From contig NZ_RXFT01000011.1 of the NCBI RefSeq assembly GCF_003952165.1, positions 124,001-188,000 on the forward strand: 64,000 nt of DNA, given 5' to 3'. The notes under the pieces are model-generated. The model was not told the origin of the DNA, did no database searches, and saw only the letters and a program-made list of their open reading frames with translations. A program made the translations under genes and the position numbers. Positions 34,801 to 43,643 of the stretch are shown one piece after another (position 1 is the stretch's first letter; every line of letters begins with the position of its first letter). The DNA comes from Variovorax guangxiensis (GTDB taxonomy: Bacteria > Pseudomonadota > Gammaproteobacteria > Burkholderiales > Burkholderiaceae_C).

Positions 34801-36471
34801 ATGGAACAAGAAAAACCAACCGAGCCTCTGCCTTCCACCGTGTCTCCCACGCATCCGACGGTACGCAGACGCCGTTGGATGGGCAGCCTGCTGGCCTTGC
34901 TGCTGCTGGCGGTGATGGGCGGCGGCGCCTGGTATCTGGTCCAGCGCTCGAAGATGCCGGTTGCCGGCCCTGGTGCGGGCCCCGGCGCCGGGCGGCAGGG
35001 CGGTCCCGGAGGCCCGGGCGGGCCGGGGGGGCGTGGTGGCGGTGGCGGCGCGGCCTCCAGCACGGTCGGCATCGCGACCGCCCGGCAGGCCGACATCCCC
35101 GTGCAGCTCGAGGCGCTGGGCACCGTCACGCCGCTGGCCAACGTGATCGTCCAGCCGCAGGTGTCGGGCGTGCTCACGGCGGTGCTCTTCCAGGAAGGGC
35201 AGATGGTCAAGAAGGGCGACGTGCTCGCCACCATCGATCCGCAGCCGTTCCAGAACGCGCTCGGCCAGGCCACCGGCGCACGCCAGCGCGACGAGGCGCA
35301 GCTCGCTGCGGCGCGCGTCACGCTGCAGCGCTACCAGACCCTGCTGGGCCAGGACTCGATCGCCCGGCAGGACGTGGACACCCAGGCCGCGCTGGTCAAG
35401 CAGCTCGAAGGCACGGTGGCCATCGACCGCGCCAACGAGAACACCGCCAAGCTCAATCTCGCCTGGAGCCGCATCACCGCGCCGGTGAGCGGGCGCATCG
35501 GCCTGCGGCCGGTGGACGCGGGCAACTACATCTCCACCGGCACCACCAACGGCGTCGCCACCATCACTCAGATCGCGCCGATCGACGTCGAATTCGCCAT
35601 CCCGCAGGACCGCGTGCCCGAGGTGCAGGAGCGCCTGGCCCAGGGCGCCAAGCTCGACGCCACCGCCTTCGACCGCACCCGCACTCGCCGGCTCGCGAAC
35701 GGCACTTTCTCCACGCTGGACAACCTGGTCGACACCGCCACCGGCACCGTCAAGGCCAAGGCCCGCTTCACCAACGCCGACAACGCGCTGTTCCCGAACC
35801 AGTTCGTCAACCTGCGGCTGCTGCTGCGCACCGTGAGCAGCGCCGTGGTGGTGCCCGTCACCGCGCTGCGCCACGGCCCCAACGGCGACTACGTGTACGT
35901 GCTGAACGAGGACAACACCGTGTCGCAGCGGCCGGTGACGCGCGGCGAATCCAGTGTGGACAACGTCGCGATCATGTCGGGCCTGAAGGCCGGCGAGCAG
36001 GTCGTGACCGAAGGCGGCGACCGCCTGAAGGACGGCGCGCGGGTGCAGACCCAGGCCGACCGTCCGGCCGGCGCGGCGTCGGCACCGGCAGGCGGTACGC
36101 ATCGCGGCCGCCGCCAGGGTGGTGGCGCAGGTGCCGGCGGGCCCGGCGCGCCCAGGGGCGGTGAAGCCGCTCCGGCTGCTGCTGCCCCCACGGCCCCTGC
36201 AGCCCCTGCAGCCCCTGCAGCCCCGGCCGCATCCCCGGCGCCCTCGGCCGAGTCGGCCCCTGCTGCCCCTGCAACCCCCGCCAGACTCCCTACCGCCGAG
36301 CAGCGCCAGCGCATGCTCGACTCCGCCAAGGACAACCCCGAGCAGCTCGAACGCCGCAAGCGTTTCCTCGAGGCGCTGGACCGCGGCGACCCGGCCGCGC
36401 TGGAACGCTGGCAGCGCATGTCCGAAGGCCGCGGCGGCGAAGGCGCGCAGGGCAGGCGCGGCAACCAATGA
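34801..36471 (+). CDS. mdtA: RND efflux periplasmic adaptor, MdtA-like
   Basis: A 556-aa membrane fusion protein. A short cytoplasmic N-terminus precedes one membrane segment (GSLLALLLLAVMGGGAWYLV), a Gly-rich stretch, then the lipoyl/hairpin/beta-barrel core with LEALGTVTPLANVIVQPQVSGVL and VDVEFAIPQ. The core ends near residue 420; a 130-residue tail rich in Ala, Pro and Gly (repeats of APAAPA) and a charged end follow, which E. coli MdtA (415 aa) lacks. It feeds mdtB and mdtC downstream. The ATG was chosen where the signal-anchor begins. Confidence 0.9.
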   Translation: MEQEKPTEPLPSTVSPTHPTVRRRRWMGSLLALLLLAVMGGGAWYLVQRSKMPVAGPGAGPGAGRQGGPGGPGGPGGRGGGGGAASSTVGIATARQADIPVQLEALGTVTPLANVIVQPQVSGVLTAVLFQEGQMVKKGDVLATIDPQPFQNALGQATGARQRDEAQLAAARVTLQRYQTLLGQDSIARQDVDTQAALVKQLEGTVAIDRANENTAKLNLAWSRITAPVSGRIGLRPVDAGNYISTGTTNGVATITQIAPIDVEFAIPQDRVPEVQERLAQGAKLDATAFDRTRTRRLANGTFSTLDNLVDTATGTVKAKARFTNADNALFPNQFVNLRLLLRTVSSAVVVPVTALRHGPNGDYVYVLNEDNTVSQRPVTRGESSVDNVAIMSGLKAGEQVVTEGGDRLKDGARVQTQADRPAGAASAPAGGTHRGRRQGGGAGAGGPGAPRGGEAAPAAAAPTAPAAPAAPAAPAASPAPSAESAPAAPATPARLPTAEQRQRMLDSAKDNPEQLERRKRFLEALDRGDPAALERWQRMSEGRGGEGAQGRRGNQ

Positions 36472-36520
36472 CGAGCGGTCCTTGCAGTAGCAGTAGTAGC
36501 AGCAGCACGGAGGCCCCACG

Positions 36521-39500
36521 TTGAGCCCGTCACGTCCGTTCATCCTCCGGCCGGTGGCGACTTCGCTGCTGATGGTCGCCATCGTGCTGGCCGGCCTGGT
36601 GGCGTTCCGCTTCCTGCCGCTGTCGGCGCTGCCGCAGGTCGACTACCCGACCATCCAGGTCCAGACGCTCTACCCCGGGGCCAGCCCCGAGGTGATGAGC
36701 AACACCGTTACCGCCCCGCTGGAGCGCCAGTTCGGCCAGATGTCGGGGCTCGACCGCATGAGCTCGACCAGCGCCGCGGGCGTGTCGATCATCACGCTGC
36801 AGTTCTCGCTGGGCCAGACGCTGGACGTGGCCGAGCAGGAGGTGCAGGCCGCCATCAACGCCGGCGGCTCGCTGCTGCCGGCCGACCTGCCGGCGCCGCC
36901 TGTGTACGCCAAGGTCAACCCGGCCGACGCGCCGGTGCTCACGCTCTCAATCACCTCCGACACGCTGCCGCTCACCGACGTGCAGAACCTGGTCAACACC
37001 CGGCTCGCTCAGAAGATCAGCCAGGTCTCGGGCGTGGGGCTGGTGTCGCTCAGCGGCGGGCAGCGCCCTGCGATGCGCATCCAGGCCAACACCCAGGCGC
37101 TGGCGGCCAACGGCATCGGGCTGGACACGCTGCGCACCGCGATCTCGGCGGCCAACTCCAACGGCGCCAAGGGCAGCTTCGACGGACCGAAGCGCGCCTA
37201 CACGATCAATTCGAACGACCAGCTGATGACGGTCGACGACTACAAGAACCTGATCGTCTCGTACAAGAACGGCGCGCCGATCCGCATGGTCGATGTGGCG
37301 CAGGTGGTCAGCAGCGCCGAGAACAACCAGCTCGCCGCCTGGGCCGGCAACAAGGCCGACGGCACCAGCAAGCTGTCGCCCGCGATCATCATGAACGTGC
37401 AGCGCCAGCCCGGCGCGAACGTGATCGCCACCGTCGACGCCATCAAGAAGCAGCTGCCCGAGCTGCAGGCCGGCCTGCCCGCCGGGCTGAAGATCGAGGT
37501 GCTCAGCGACCGCACCGCCGGCATCCGCGCCTCGGTGCAGCACGTCGAGATGGAACTGGTGCTGGCCGTGGTGCTCGTGGTGCTGGTGATCTTCGCCTTC
37601 CTGGGCAGCCTGCGCGCCACCGTCATCGCCAGCATCGCGGTGCCGATCTCGCTGATCGGCACCTTCGGGCTGATGTACCTGCTGGGCTACAGCCTGAACA
37701 ACCTGAGCCTGATGGCGCTGACCATCGCCACCGGCTTCGTGGTGGACGACGCGATCGTGATGATCGAGAACATCGCGCGGTACATCGAGGAGGGCGAGAA
37801 GCCGCTGCAGGCCGCGTTCAAGGGCGCCACGCAGATCGGCTTCACCATCATCTCGCTGACGGTGTCGCTCATTGCGGTGCTGATCCCGCTGCTCTTCATG
37901 GGCGACGTGGTCGGCCGCCTGTTCCGCGAGTTCGCGGTGACGCTGGCCATCACCATCCTGATTTCCGCGGTCGTCTCCCTCACGCTGGTGCCGATGATGT
38001 CGGCGCGCTGGCTCAAGCACGAAGAAAAGAAGCAGGTTTCGGACAAGGGCTTCGGCGCGCGCGCCCAGCGCTTCTTCAGCGGCGTGATGGTGCGCTACGA
38101 CCGCTCGCTGCACTGGGTGATCGACCACCAGGCGCTCACGCTGCTGGTCGCGCTGCTCACCATGGTGCTGACCGTGGTGCTGTACCTCACTATCCCCAAG
38201 GGCCTGTTCCCCACCCAGGACACCGGCCAGCTCCAGGCCCGCGTGCAGGCCGCGCAGGACGTGTCGTTCGACCGCATGTCGCAGCTGCAGCTGCAGGCGG
38301 CGCAGGCCATCCTCGAAGACCCGGCGGTCGAGAACCTCAGTTCTTTTGTCGGCGTCGATGCCGCCAACAACACCATGCTGCACACCGGCAGCATGCTCAT
38401 CAACCTCGCGAAGGACCGCGACAGCCAGCAGGTCGTGATGGACCGCCTGCGCGAGCGCGTGCGGCAGGTGGCGGGCGTCACGCTCTACCTGCAGCCCACG
38501 CAGGACCTCACCATCGACGCCGAGACCGGCCCCACCGAGTACCGCATGTCGCTCGAGGGCGTGGACAGCGCCGCCATCACCGACTGGATGAAGAAGCTCG
38601 TTGCGAAGCTGCAGGAATCGGACAAGGTGCGCAACGTGAGCAGCGACGCCGGCGCCCAGGGTCTGGCGGCTTTCGTGAACGTGAACCGCGACACGGCTGC
38701 GCGGCTGTCGATCACCGCGAGCACCGTGGACGACGCGCTCTACAGCGCCTTCGGCCAGCGCATCGTCTCGACCATCTTCACCGAGACCAACCAGTACCGC
38801 GTGATCCTCGAGGCCCAGCCCGGCATGGTGAACACGCCGCAGACGCTGGGGCAGCTGAGCCTGATCGCCGGTTCGGGCACCGCGACGCCGCTGTCGGCCA
38901 TTGCGCAGATCAGCGAGCAGCAGGCGCCGCTGCAGATCACTCACGTGGCGCAGTATCCGGCGAGCACGCTGAACTTCGACACCGCGCCCGGTGTTTCGCT
39001 CGGGGCTTCGGTCGATGCGATTCGCGCGGCGGCGAAGGAAATCGGGCTGCCGAGCAGCGTGACGATGACCTTCCTCGGGGCTTCAGGGGCTTACGAGAAA
39101 TCGTTGTCTAACCAGCTGTGGCTGATTCTTGCCGCCGTGGTGTGCGTGTACATCGTGCTGGGGGTGCTGTACGAGAGTTACGTGCATCCGCTGACAATCC
39201 TGTCCACGCTGCCTTCGGCCGGGGTTGGGGCGCTGCTGGCGCTGATGATCACGGGCAATGACCTGGGGGTGATCGGGATCATCGGGATCATCCTGCTGAT
39301 CGGCATCGTGAAGAAGAACGCGATCATGATGATCGACTTTGCGATCGATGCGGAGCGGACCCAGGGGAAGTCTCCTCGGGAGGCGATTCACCAGGCTGCC
39401 TTGCTGCGGTTCCGGCCTATCTTGATGACTACGTTGGCGGCTTTGTTTGCTGCTGTGCCGTTGATGTTCAGTTTCGGTGATGGGGCTGAGTTGCGGCGGC

Positions 39501-39640
39501 CGCTGGGGTTGGCGATTTTTGGGGGGTTGATCGTCAGTCAGCTGCTGACCCTGTTCACTACGCCTGTTATTTATCTGGCGTTTGATCGACTGGGTGGGGG
39601 GAGTGCTCGTAGGGTTGAGATTGAGGAGGAGGCGGTTTGA
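36521..39640 (+). CDS. mdtB: RND efflux transporter, MdtB-like
   Basis: A 1039-aa inner-membrane proton-driven pump subunit with twelve membrane helices and two large periplasmic loops. Family marks are PTIQVQTLYPGASPEVM, the proton-relay GFVVDDAIVMIENI, and GIIGIILLIGIVKKNAIMMIDFA. A TTG start is used, with GGAGG seven bases upstream; no ATG is suitable. It usually pairs with mdtC as a heterotrimeric pump. The last 90 or so codons have an abnormal wobble composition (see findings). Confidence 0.93.
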   Translation: MSPSRPFILRPVATSLLMVAIVLAGLVAFRFLPLSALPQVDYPTIQVQTLYPGASPEVMSNTVTAPLERQFGQMSGLDRMSSTSAAGVSIITLQFSLGQTLDVAEQEVQAAINAGGSLLPADLPAPPVYAKVNPADAPVLTLSITSDTLPLTDVQNLVNTRLAQKISQVSGVGLVSLSGGQRPAMRIQANTQALAANGIGLDTLRTAISAANSNGAKGSFDGPKRAYTINSNDQLMTVDDYKNLIVSYKNGAPIRMVDVAQVVSSAENNQLAAWAGNKADGTSKLSPAIIMNVQRQPGANVIATVDAIKKQLPELQAGLPAGLKIEVLSDRTAGIRASVQHVEMELVLAVVLVVLVIFAFLGSLRATVIASIAVPISLIGTFGLMYLLGYSLNNLSLMALTIATGFVVDDAIVMIENIARYIEEGEKPLQAAFKGATQIGFTIISLTVSLIAVLIPLLFMGDVVGRLFREFAVTLAITILISAVVSLTLVPMMSARWLKHEEKKQVSDKGFGARAQRFFSGVMVRYDRSLHWVIDHQALTLLVALLTMVLTVVLYLTIPKGLFPTQDTGQLQARVQAAQDVSFDRMSQLQLQAAQAILEDPAVENLSSFVGVDAANNTMLHTGSMLINLAKDRDSQQVVMDRLRERVRQVAGVTLYLQPTQDLTIDAETGPTEYRMSLEGVDSAAITDWMKKLVAKLQESDKVRNVSSDAGAQGLAAFVNVNRDTAARLSITASTVDDALYSAFGQRIVSTIFTETNQYRVILEAQPGMVNTPQTLGQLSLIAGSGTATPLSAIAQISEQQAPLQITHVAQYPASTLNFDTAPGVSLGASVDAIRAAAKEIGLPSSVTMTFLGASGAYEKSLSNQLWLILAAVVCVYIVLGVLYESYVHPLTILSTLPSAGVGALLALMITGNDLGVIGIIGIILLIGIVKKNAIMMIDFAIDAERTQGKSPREAIHQAALLRFRPILMTTLAALFAAVPLMFSFGDGAELRRPLGLAIFGGLIVSQLLTLFTTPVIYLAFDRLGGGSARRVEIEEEAV

Positions 39641-39697
39641 CTTTGCTTGCCTCTGGTAGTTTTGCTTCCCGAGGCCGGGTCTCGCCCCGGCGGGCGA

Positions 39698-39731
39698 CCT
39701 ACTTTCTTTTGCTTCGCCAAAAGAAAGTAGG
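39698..39731. repeat. Hairpin of the left arm
   Basis: Arms CCTACTTTCTTTTG and its exact complement around the loop CTTCGC. There is no U-tract, so it is not an intrinsic terminator. Confidence 0.85.
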
Positions 39732-40000
39732 CAAAGAAAAGGCGACCCTGCTGTCTGTGTCCCTTCGCTTCGCTACGGGCAACCTGCGGTGCTCGGCGCA
39801 GGAGGGGGTCCGCAGAACTCGCTTCGCTCAAACAGCTGCGGCCCTTATCCCTCCTGCGCCTGCGCTCCTCGGCACAGCCAGAAGGGAGCGATCCGCGCCA
39901 TCGCTTCGCTCGGCTTTTGAACAGCCTGGACTGGCCTTCGCTTCGCTCGGCCAGGTATCGAGTTCCAGTGGCCTCGCCGAACCCAATGCGCCATTCCAAG

Positions 40001-40027
40001 CCCAGCAGGCGCAAAGCGCCTGCTGGG
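40001..40027. repeat. Central hairpin of the element
   Basis: CCCAGCAGGCGC and its exact complement around AAA, at the midpoint of the inverted repeat. Confidence 0.8.
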
Positions 40028-40226
40028 CACCCGCAGCCGAGCGCAGCGATGGCCCGCGTGTCCCCAATCCCCTCTGGCTGCGCCGAGGAGCGCAGCGTTT
40101 CGCGGATCAGGGCTCGCCCTTGTCTGAGCGAAGCGAGTTTGGGCGAGACCCCGCGAAACGCGAGCACCGCAGGTTGCCCCGTAGCGCAGCGAAGGGGTCG
40201 CAGACAGTGGGGTCGCCTTTCTTTTG

Positions 40227-40260
40227 CCTACTTTTCTTTGGCGAAGCAAAGAAAAGTAGG
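40227..40260. repeat. Hairpin of the right arm
   Basis: Arms CCTACTTTTCTTTG and its exact complement around the loop GCGAAG; the mirror partner of the left hairpin with small changes that keep both stems paired. Confidence 0.85.
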
Positions 40261-40328
40261 TCGGCCGCCGGGCCGAGACCCGGCCCCGGGAAAGAAACCC
40301 TCAGCACGCTCCCACAAGGAGCAGCGAG

Positions 40329-43300
40329 ATGAATCTATCCCTGCCCTTCGTCCGCCGCCCCATAGGCACAGTGCTACTGACCATAGGCGTAGCCCTGGCC
40401 GGCATAGCAGCCTTCTTCGTCCTCCCAGTCTCCCCCCTCCCGCAGGTCGACTACCCCGTCATCTCGGTAAGAGCCTCGATCCCCGGAGCGAGCCCGGAGA
40501 CGATGGCCACCAGCGTAGCCACCCCGCTGGAGCGCCACCTCGGAACAATCGCAGGCGTCAACGAAATGACGTCGACGAGCTCGGTCGGCTCGACCCGCGT
40601 CACGCTGCAGTTCGACCTCAGCCGCAACATCGACGGCGCGGCCCGCGAGGTGCAGGCCGCCATCAACGCGAGCCGCATCGACCTGCCCGCCACGCTGCGC
40701 AGCAACCCGACCTACCGCAAGGCCAACCCGGCGGCGTCGCCGGTGATCATCCTGGCGCTCACGTCCAAGACCAAGACACCAGGCCAGATCTATGACGCCG
40801 TGTCGAACATCGTCAGCCAGCGCCTGTCGCAGGTGGACGGCGTGGGCGACGTGGAGATCGGCGGGGGCTCGCTGCCCGCCGTACGCATCGAGCTGCTGCC
40901 GTTCGCTCTCAACCGCTACGGCATCAGCACCGAGGACGTGCGCGCCGCCATCCAGGCGTCGAACGCCAACCGGCCCAAGGGCATGGTGCAGGGCGACGGG
41001 CGCAAGCTGCAGATCTACACGCAGACGCCGGCGCTGCGCGCGAGCGACTACGCGTCGATGGTGATCGCCTGGCGCAACGGCGCGGCGGTGCGGCTGCAGG
41101 ACGTGGCGGAGGTGGTCGACGGTGTGGAGGACACGCGCACGCTGGGTCTCTTCAACGGCGAGCCGGCGATCATCGTGCTGATCACCCGGCAGCCCTCGGC
41201 CAACATCATCGAGACGGTGGACAGTGTGCGGGCGCTGTTGCCCGAGCTGCAGGCCCAGCTGCCGCCCGACGTGACGCTGCAGGTGGCGTCGGACAGCACC
41301 AACTCCATCCGCGGCTCGCTGCGCGAGGTGGAGCTCACGCTGGTCATTTCCGTCATCCTGGTGGTGCTGGTGGTGAGCCTGTTCCTGCGCAGCGTGCGGG
41401 CGACGATCGTGCCTGCGGTGGCGACGGTGGCGGCGCTGCTGGGCACCTTCGGGGTGATGTACCTGCTGGGCTTCAGCCTCAACAACCTGAGCCTGATGGC
41501 GCTCACGGTGGCCACCGGCTTCGTGGTGGACGACGCCATCGTGGTGCTCGAGAACACCAGCCGGCACATCGAGTCGGGCATGACGCGCATGAAGGCGGCG
41601 TTGCTGGGCGCGAAGGAGGTGGGCTTCACCGTGCTGTCGATCAGCGTGTCGCTGGTGGCGGTGTTCATCCCGCTGCTGTTCATGGGCGGGCAGGTGGGGC
41701 GGCTGTTCCGCGAGTTCGCGGTGACGCTGTCGGCGGCGGTGCTGATCTCGCTGGTGATCTCGCTGACCACCACGCCGATGATGTGCGCCTGGATGCTCAA
41801 GCCCGGCGGCGAGCACGACAAAAACAAGCCGCAGGGCAGGCTGGGCCGTATCGCCGCGCGCAGCTACGACTGGATGCTCAAGCGCTACGAGAGCAGCCTC
41901 GACTGGGCTCTGGACAGCAAGGCGCTGGTGATGCTGATCCTGGTGGCGGTGGTCGGGCTGAACGTGTACCTGTTCAGCGCGGCGCCCAAGGGCTTCTTCC
42001 CGCAGCAGGACAGCGGCCAGCTCAACGGCGGCCTGCGGGCCGACCAGAGCATCTCTTCGCAGGCGCTCGGCGAGAAGCTGCGACAGGTGGTCGACATCAT
42101 CCGCAAGGACGAGGCGGTCGACACCGTGGTGGGCTTCACCGGCGCGGGCCGGGCAGGGGGCGGCTTCATGTTCGTCAACCTGAAGCCGGCGAACCAGCGC
42201 AAGGACAGCGGCCTCGCGGTCATCGCGCGGCTGCGCCCGCAGCTCAACCAGGTGACAGGCCTGCGCGTGTTCCTGGGCACGGTGCAGGACGTGCGCTCGG
42301 GCGGCCGGGCAAGCAACTCGACCTACCAGTACACGCTCAAGAGCGACAACGTCGCAGACCTGCGCACCTGGGCCGTGAAGCTGGCCGACGAGCTCAAGCT
42401 GCAGCCGGTGCTGACCGACATCGACACCGACCAGGACCAGAACGGCGTGGAAACGGTGGCCAAGGTCGACCCCGACAGCGCGCGGCGCCTGGGCCTGACA
42501 TCCACGGCCATCGACAACGCGCTCTACAACGCCTTCGGCCAGCGGCAGGTGGCGACCATCTACACCGAGCTGAACCAGTACCACGTGGTGATGGAATGGG
42601 CGCAGCGCTACACGCGCAGCCCGAACTCGCTGAGCGACGTTTACGTGCCGGCCACCAGGACGTCGGTGGTGGGCGGGCAGACCGTGACCACGCAGGTGGC
42701 GGCGAGCAGCACGTCGACGGGGTCTTCGTCTTCTTCCTCGTCGAGTTCGTCGTCTTCTTCCTCGTCCTCGTCCGCCGCAACCGCGGCCACCGTGCCGGTG
42801 TCGGCCAACGCGGCGCTGCGCAACGCATCGACGGGCAACGTGCTGAGCAACACGGCCACCGCGCTCGTGCCGCTGTCGGCGGTCGCGAAGTTCGAGGAGC
42901 AGTCGGTGGCCACCTCGGTGAGCCACGAAGACGGCGAGCTGGCCACGACCATCTCGTTCAACCTCGCCGAGGGCGCCAACCTGGGTGACGCGCGCGAGGC
43001 CATCGCCAAGGCCGAGGCCAACATCGCCATGCCCACCAACGTGCGCGGCGCGTTTGCGGGCACGGCGGCGAGCGCGCAGCAGTCGCAGGGCCAGCAGGCG
43101 ATTCTGATCCTGGCGGCGCTGATCGTGATCTACATCGTGCTGGGCATCCTGTACGAGAGCCTGGTGCATCCGATCACGGTGCTGTCGACGCTGCCTTCGG
43201 CGGGCGTGGGCGCGGTGCTGGCGCTGCTGATGTTCCGCATGGAGTTTTCCATCATCGCGCTGATCGGCGTGTTCCTGCTGATCGGCATCGTGAAGAAGAA

Positions 43301-43625
43301 CGCCATCCTGATCATCGACTTCGCGCTCGAGGCCGAGCGCTCGCGCGGGCTCACGCCGCTGGAGGCGGTGCGCGAGGCGTGCCTGCTGCGCTTCCGTCCG
43401 ATCCTGATGACGACCATGGCGGCCGCGCTCGGCGCGCTGCCGCTGGCCATCGGCTTCGGCGAGGGGGCCGAACTGCGCCGTCCGCTGGGCGTGGCCATCA
43501 TCGGCGGGCTGATCGCGAGCCAGTTGCTGACCCTGCTGACGACGCCGGTGGTCTACCTGCTGCTCGACAAGCTGCGCCGCCGCAGCGCCAACGAACACGC
43601 GCTCAGCCGTGTGACGCCCGCCTGA
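40329..43625 (+). CDS. mdtC: RND efflux transporter, MdtC-like
   Basis: A 1098-aa pump subunit, about 70 residues longer than E. coli MdtC (1025). Family marks are ISVRASIPGASPETMATSVATPLERHLGTIAG, GFVVDDAIVVLENTSRHIE and LIGIVKKNAILIIDFALEAERSRGL. The extra length is largely an insertion near residues 775-840 in the second periplasmic loop, including 17 consecutive Ser. The first 80 codons are unusually A-ending (mirror of the mdtB end). ACAAGGAGCAG precedes the ATG. Its partners are mdtB, mdtA and the NodT-type channel. Confidence 0.93.
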   Translation: MNLSLPFVRRPIGTVLLTIGVALAGIAAFFVLPVSPLPQVDYPVISVRASIPGASPETMATSVATPLERHLGTIAGVNEMTSTSSVGSTRVTLQFDLSRNIDGAAREVQAAINASRIDLPATLRSNPTYRKANPAASPVIILALTSKTKTPGQIYDAVSNIVSQRLSQVDGVGDVEIGGGSLPAVRIELLPFALNRYGISTEDVRAAIQASNANRPKGMVQGDGRKLQIYTQTPALRASDYASMVIAWRNGAAVRLQDVAEVVDGVEDTRTLGLFNGEPAIIVLITRQPSANIIETVDSVRALLPELQAQLPPDVTLQVASDSTNSIRGSLREVELTLVISVILVVLVVSLFLRSVRATIVPAVATVAALLGTFGVMYLLGFSLNNLSLMALTVATGFVVDDAIVVLENTSRHIESGMTRMKAALLGAKEVGFTVLSISVSLVAVFIPLLFMGGQVGRLFREFAVTLSAAVLISLVISLTTTPMMCAWMLKPGGEHDKNKPQGRLGRIAARSYDWMLKRYESSLDWALDSKALVMLILVAVVGLNVYLFSAAPKGFFPQQDSGQLNGGLRADQSISSQALGEKLRQVVDIIRKDEAVDTVVGFTGAGRAGGGFMFVNLKPANQRKDSGLAVIARLRPQLNQVTGLRVFLGTVQDVRSGGRASNSTYQYTLKSDNVADLRTWAVKLADELKLQPVLTDIDTDQDQNGVETVAKVDPDSARRLGLTSTAIDNALYNAFGQRQVATIYTELNQYHVVMEWAQRYTRSPNSLSDVYVPATRTSVVGGQTVTTQVAASSTSTGSSSSSSSSSSSSSSSSSAATAATVPVSANAALRNASTGNVLSNTATALVPLSAVAKFEEQSVATSVSHEDGELATTISFNLAEGANLGDAREAIAKAEANIAMPTNVRGAFAGTAASAQQSQGQQAILILAALIVIYIVLGILYESLVHPITVLSTLPSAGVGAVLALLMFRMEFSIIALIGVFLLIGIVKKNAILIIDFALEAERSRGLTPLEAVREACLLRFRPILMTTMAAALGALPLAIGFGEGAELRRPLGVAIIGGLIASQLLTLLTTPVVYLLLDKLRRRSANEHALSRVTPA
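42723..42773 (+). repeat. Poly-serine tract in mdtC
   Basis: Seventeen Ser codons in a row, mixing TCT, TCG, TCC and AGT, with TCT used here far more than elsewhere. The DNA is a pyrimidine-rich imperfect TCN repeat, so slippage could change its length in phase. Confidence 0.85.
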
Positions 43626-43643
43626 GCGAGAAACGACAACGAC

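Larger units (their letters stand above)
39667..40292. repeat. Large inverted-repeat element between mdtB and mdtC
   Basis: Two diverged copies of one noncoding sequence face each other. Outer arms 39667-39795 and 40161-40292 align closely; further inside, AACTCGCTTCGCTCA, CTCCTCGGC and CATCGCT stretches also pair. The centre has a 12-bp perfect stem at 40001-40027. Each outer arm holds its own hairpin of 14-bp arms (39698-39731 and 40227-40260). CGCTTCGCT or its complement occurs at least five times. Open frames crossing it are repeat-driven and have no homologue-like content. It separates two genes that are normally adjacent. Confidence 0.85.

Noticed and set aside
39698..39731. Intrinsic terminator after mdtB
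   Set aside because: The hairpin is AT-rich in its stem and lacks a following U-tract; the sequence continues GCAAAGAAAAGG.
39641..40328. Protein-coding genes in the mdtB-mdtC gap
   Set aside because: Several open frames exist in both directions, but they are made of repeated CGCTTCGCT-type sequence and have no plausible ribosome site or domain.
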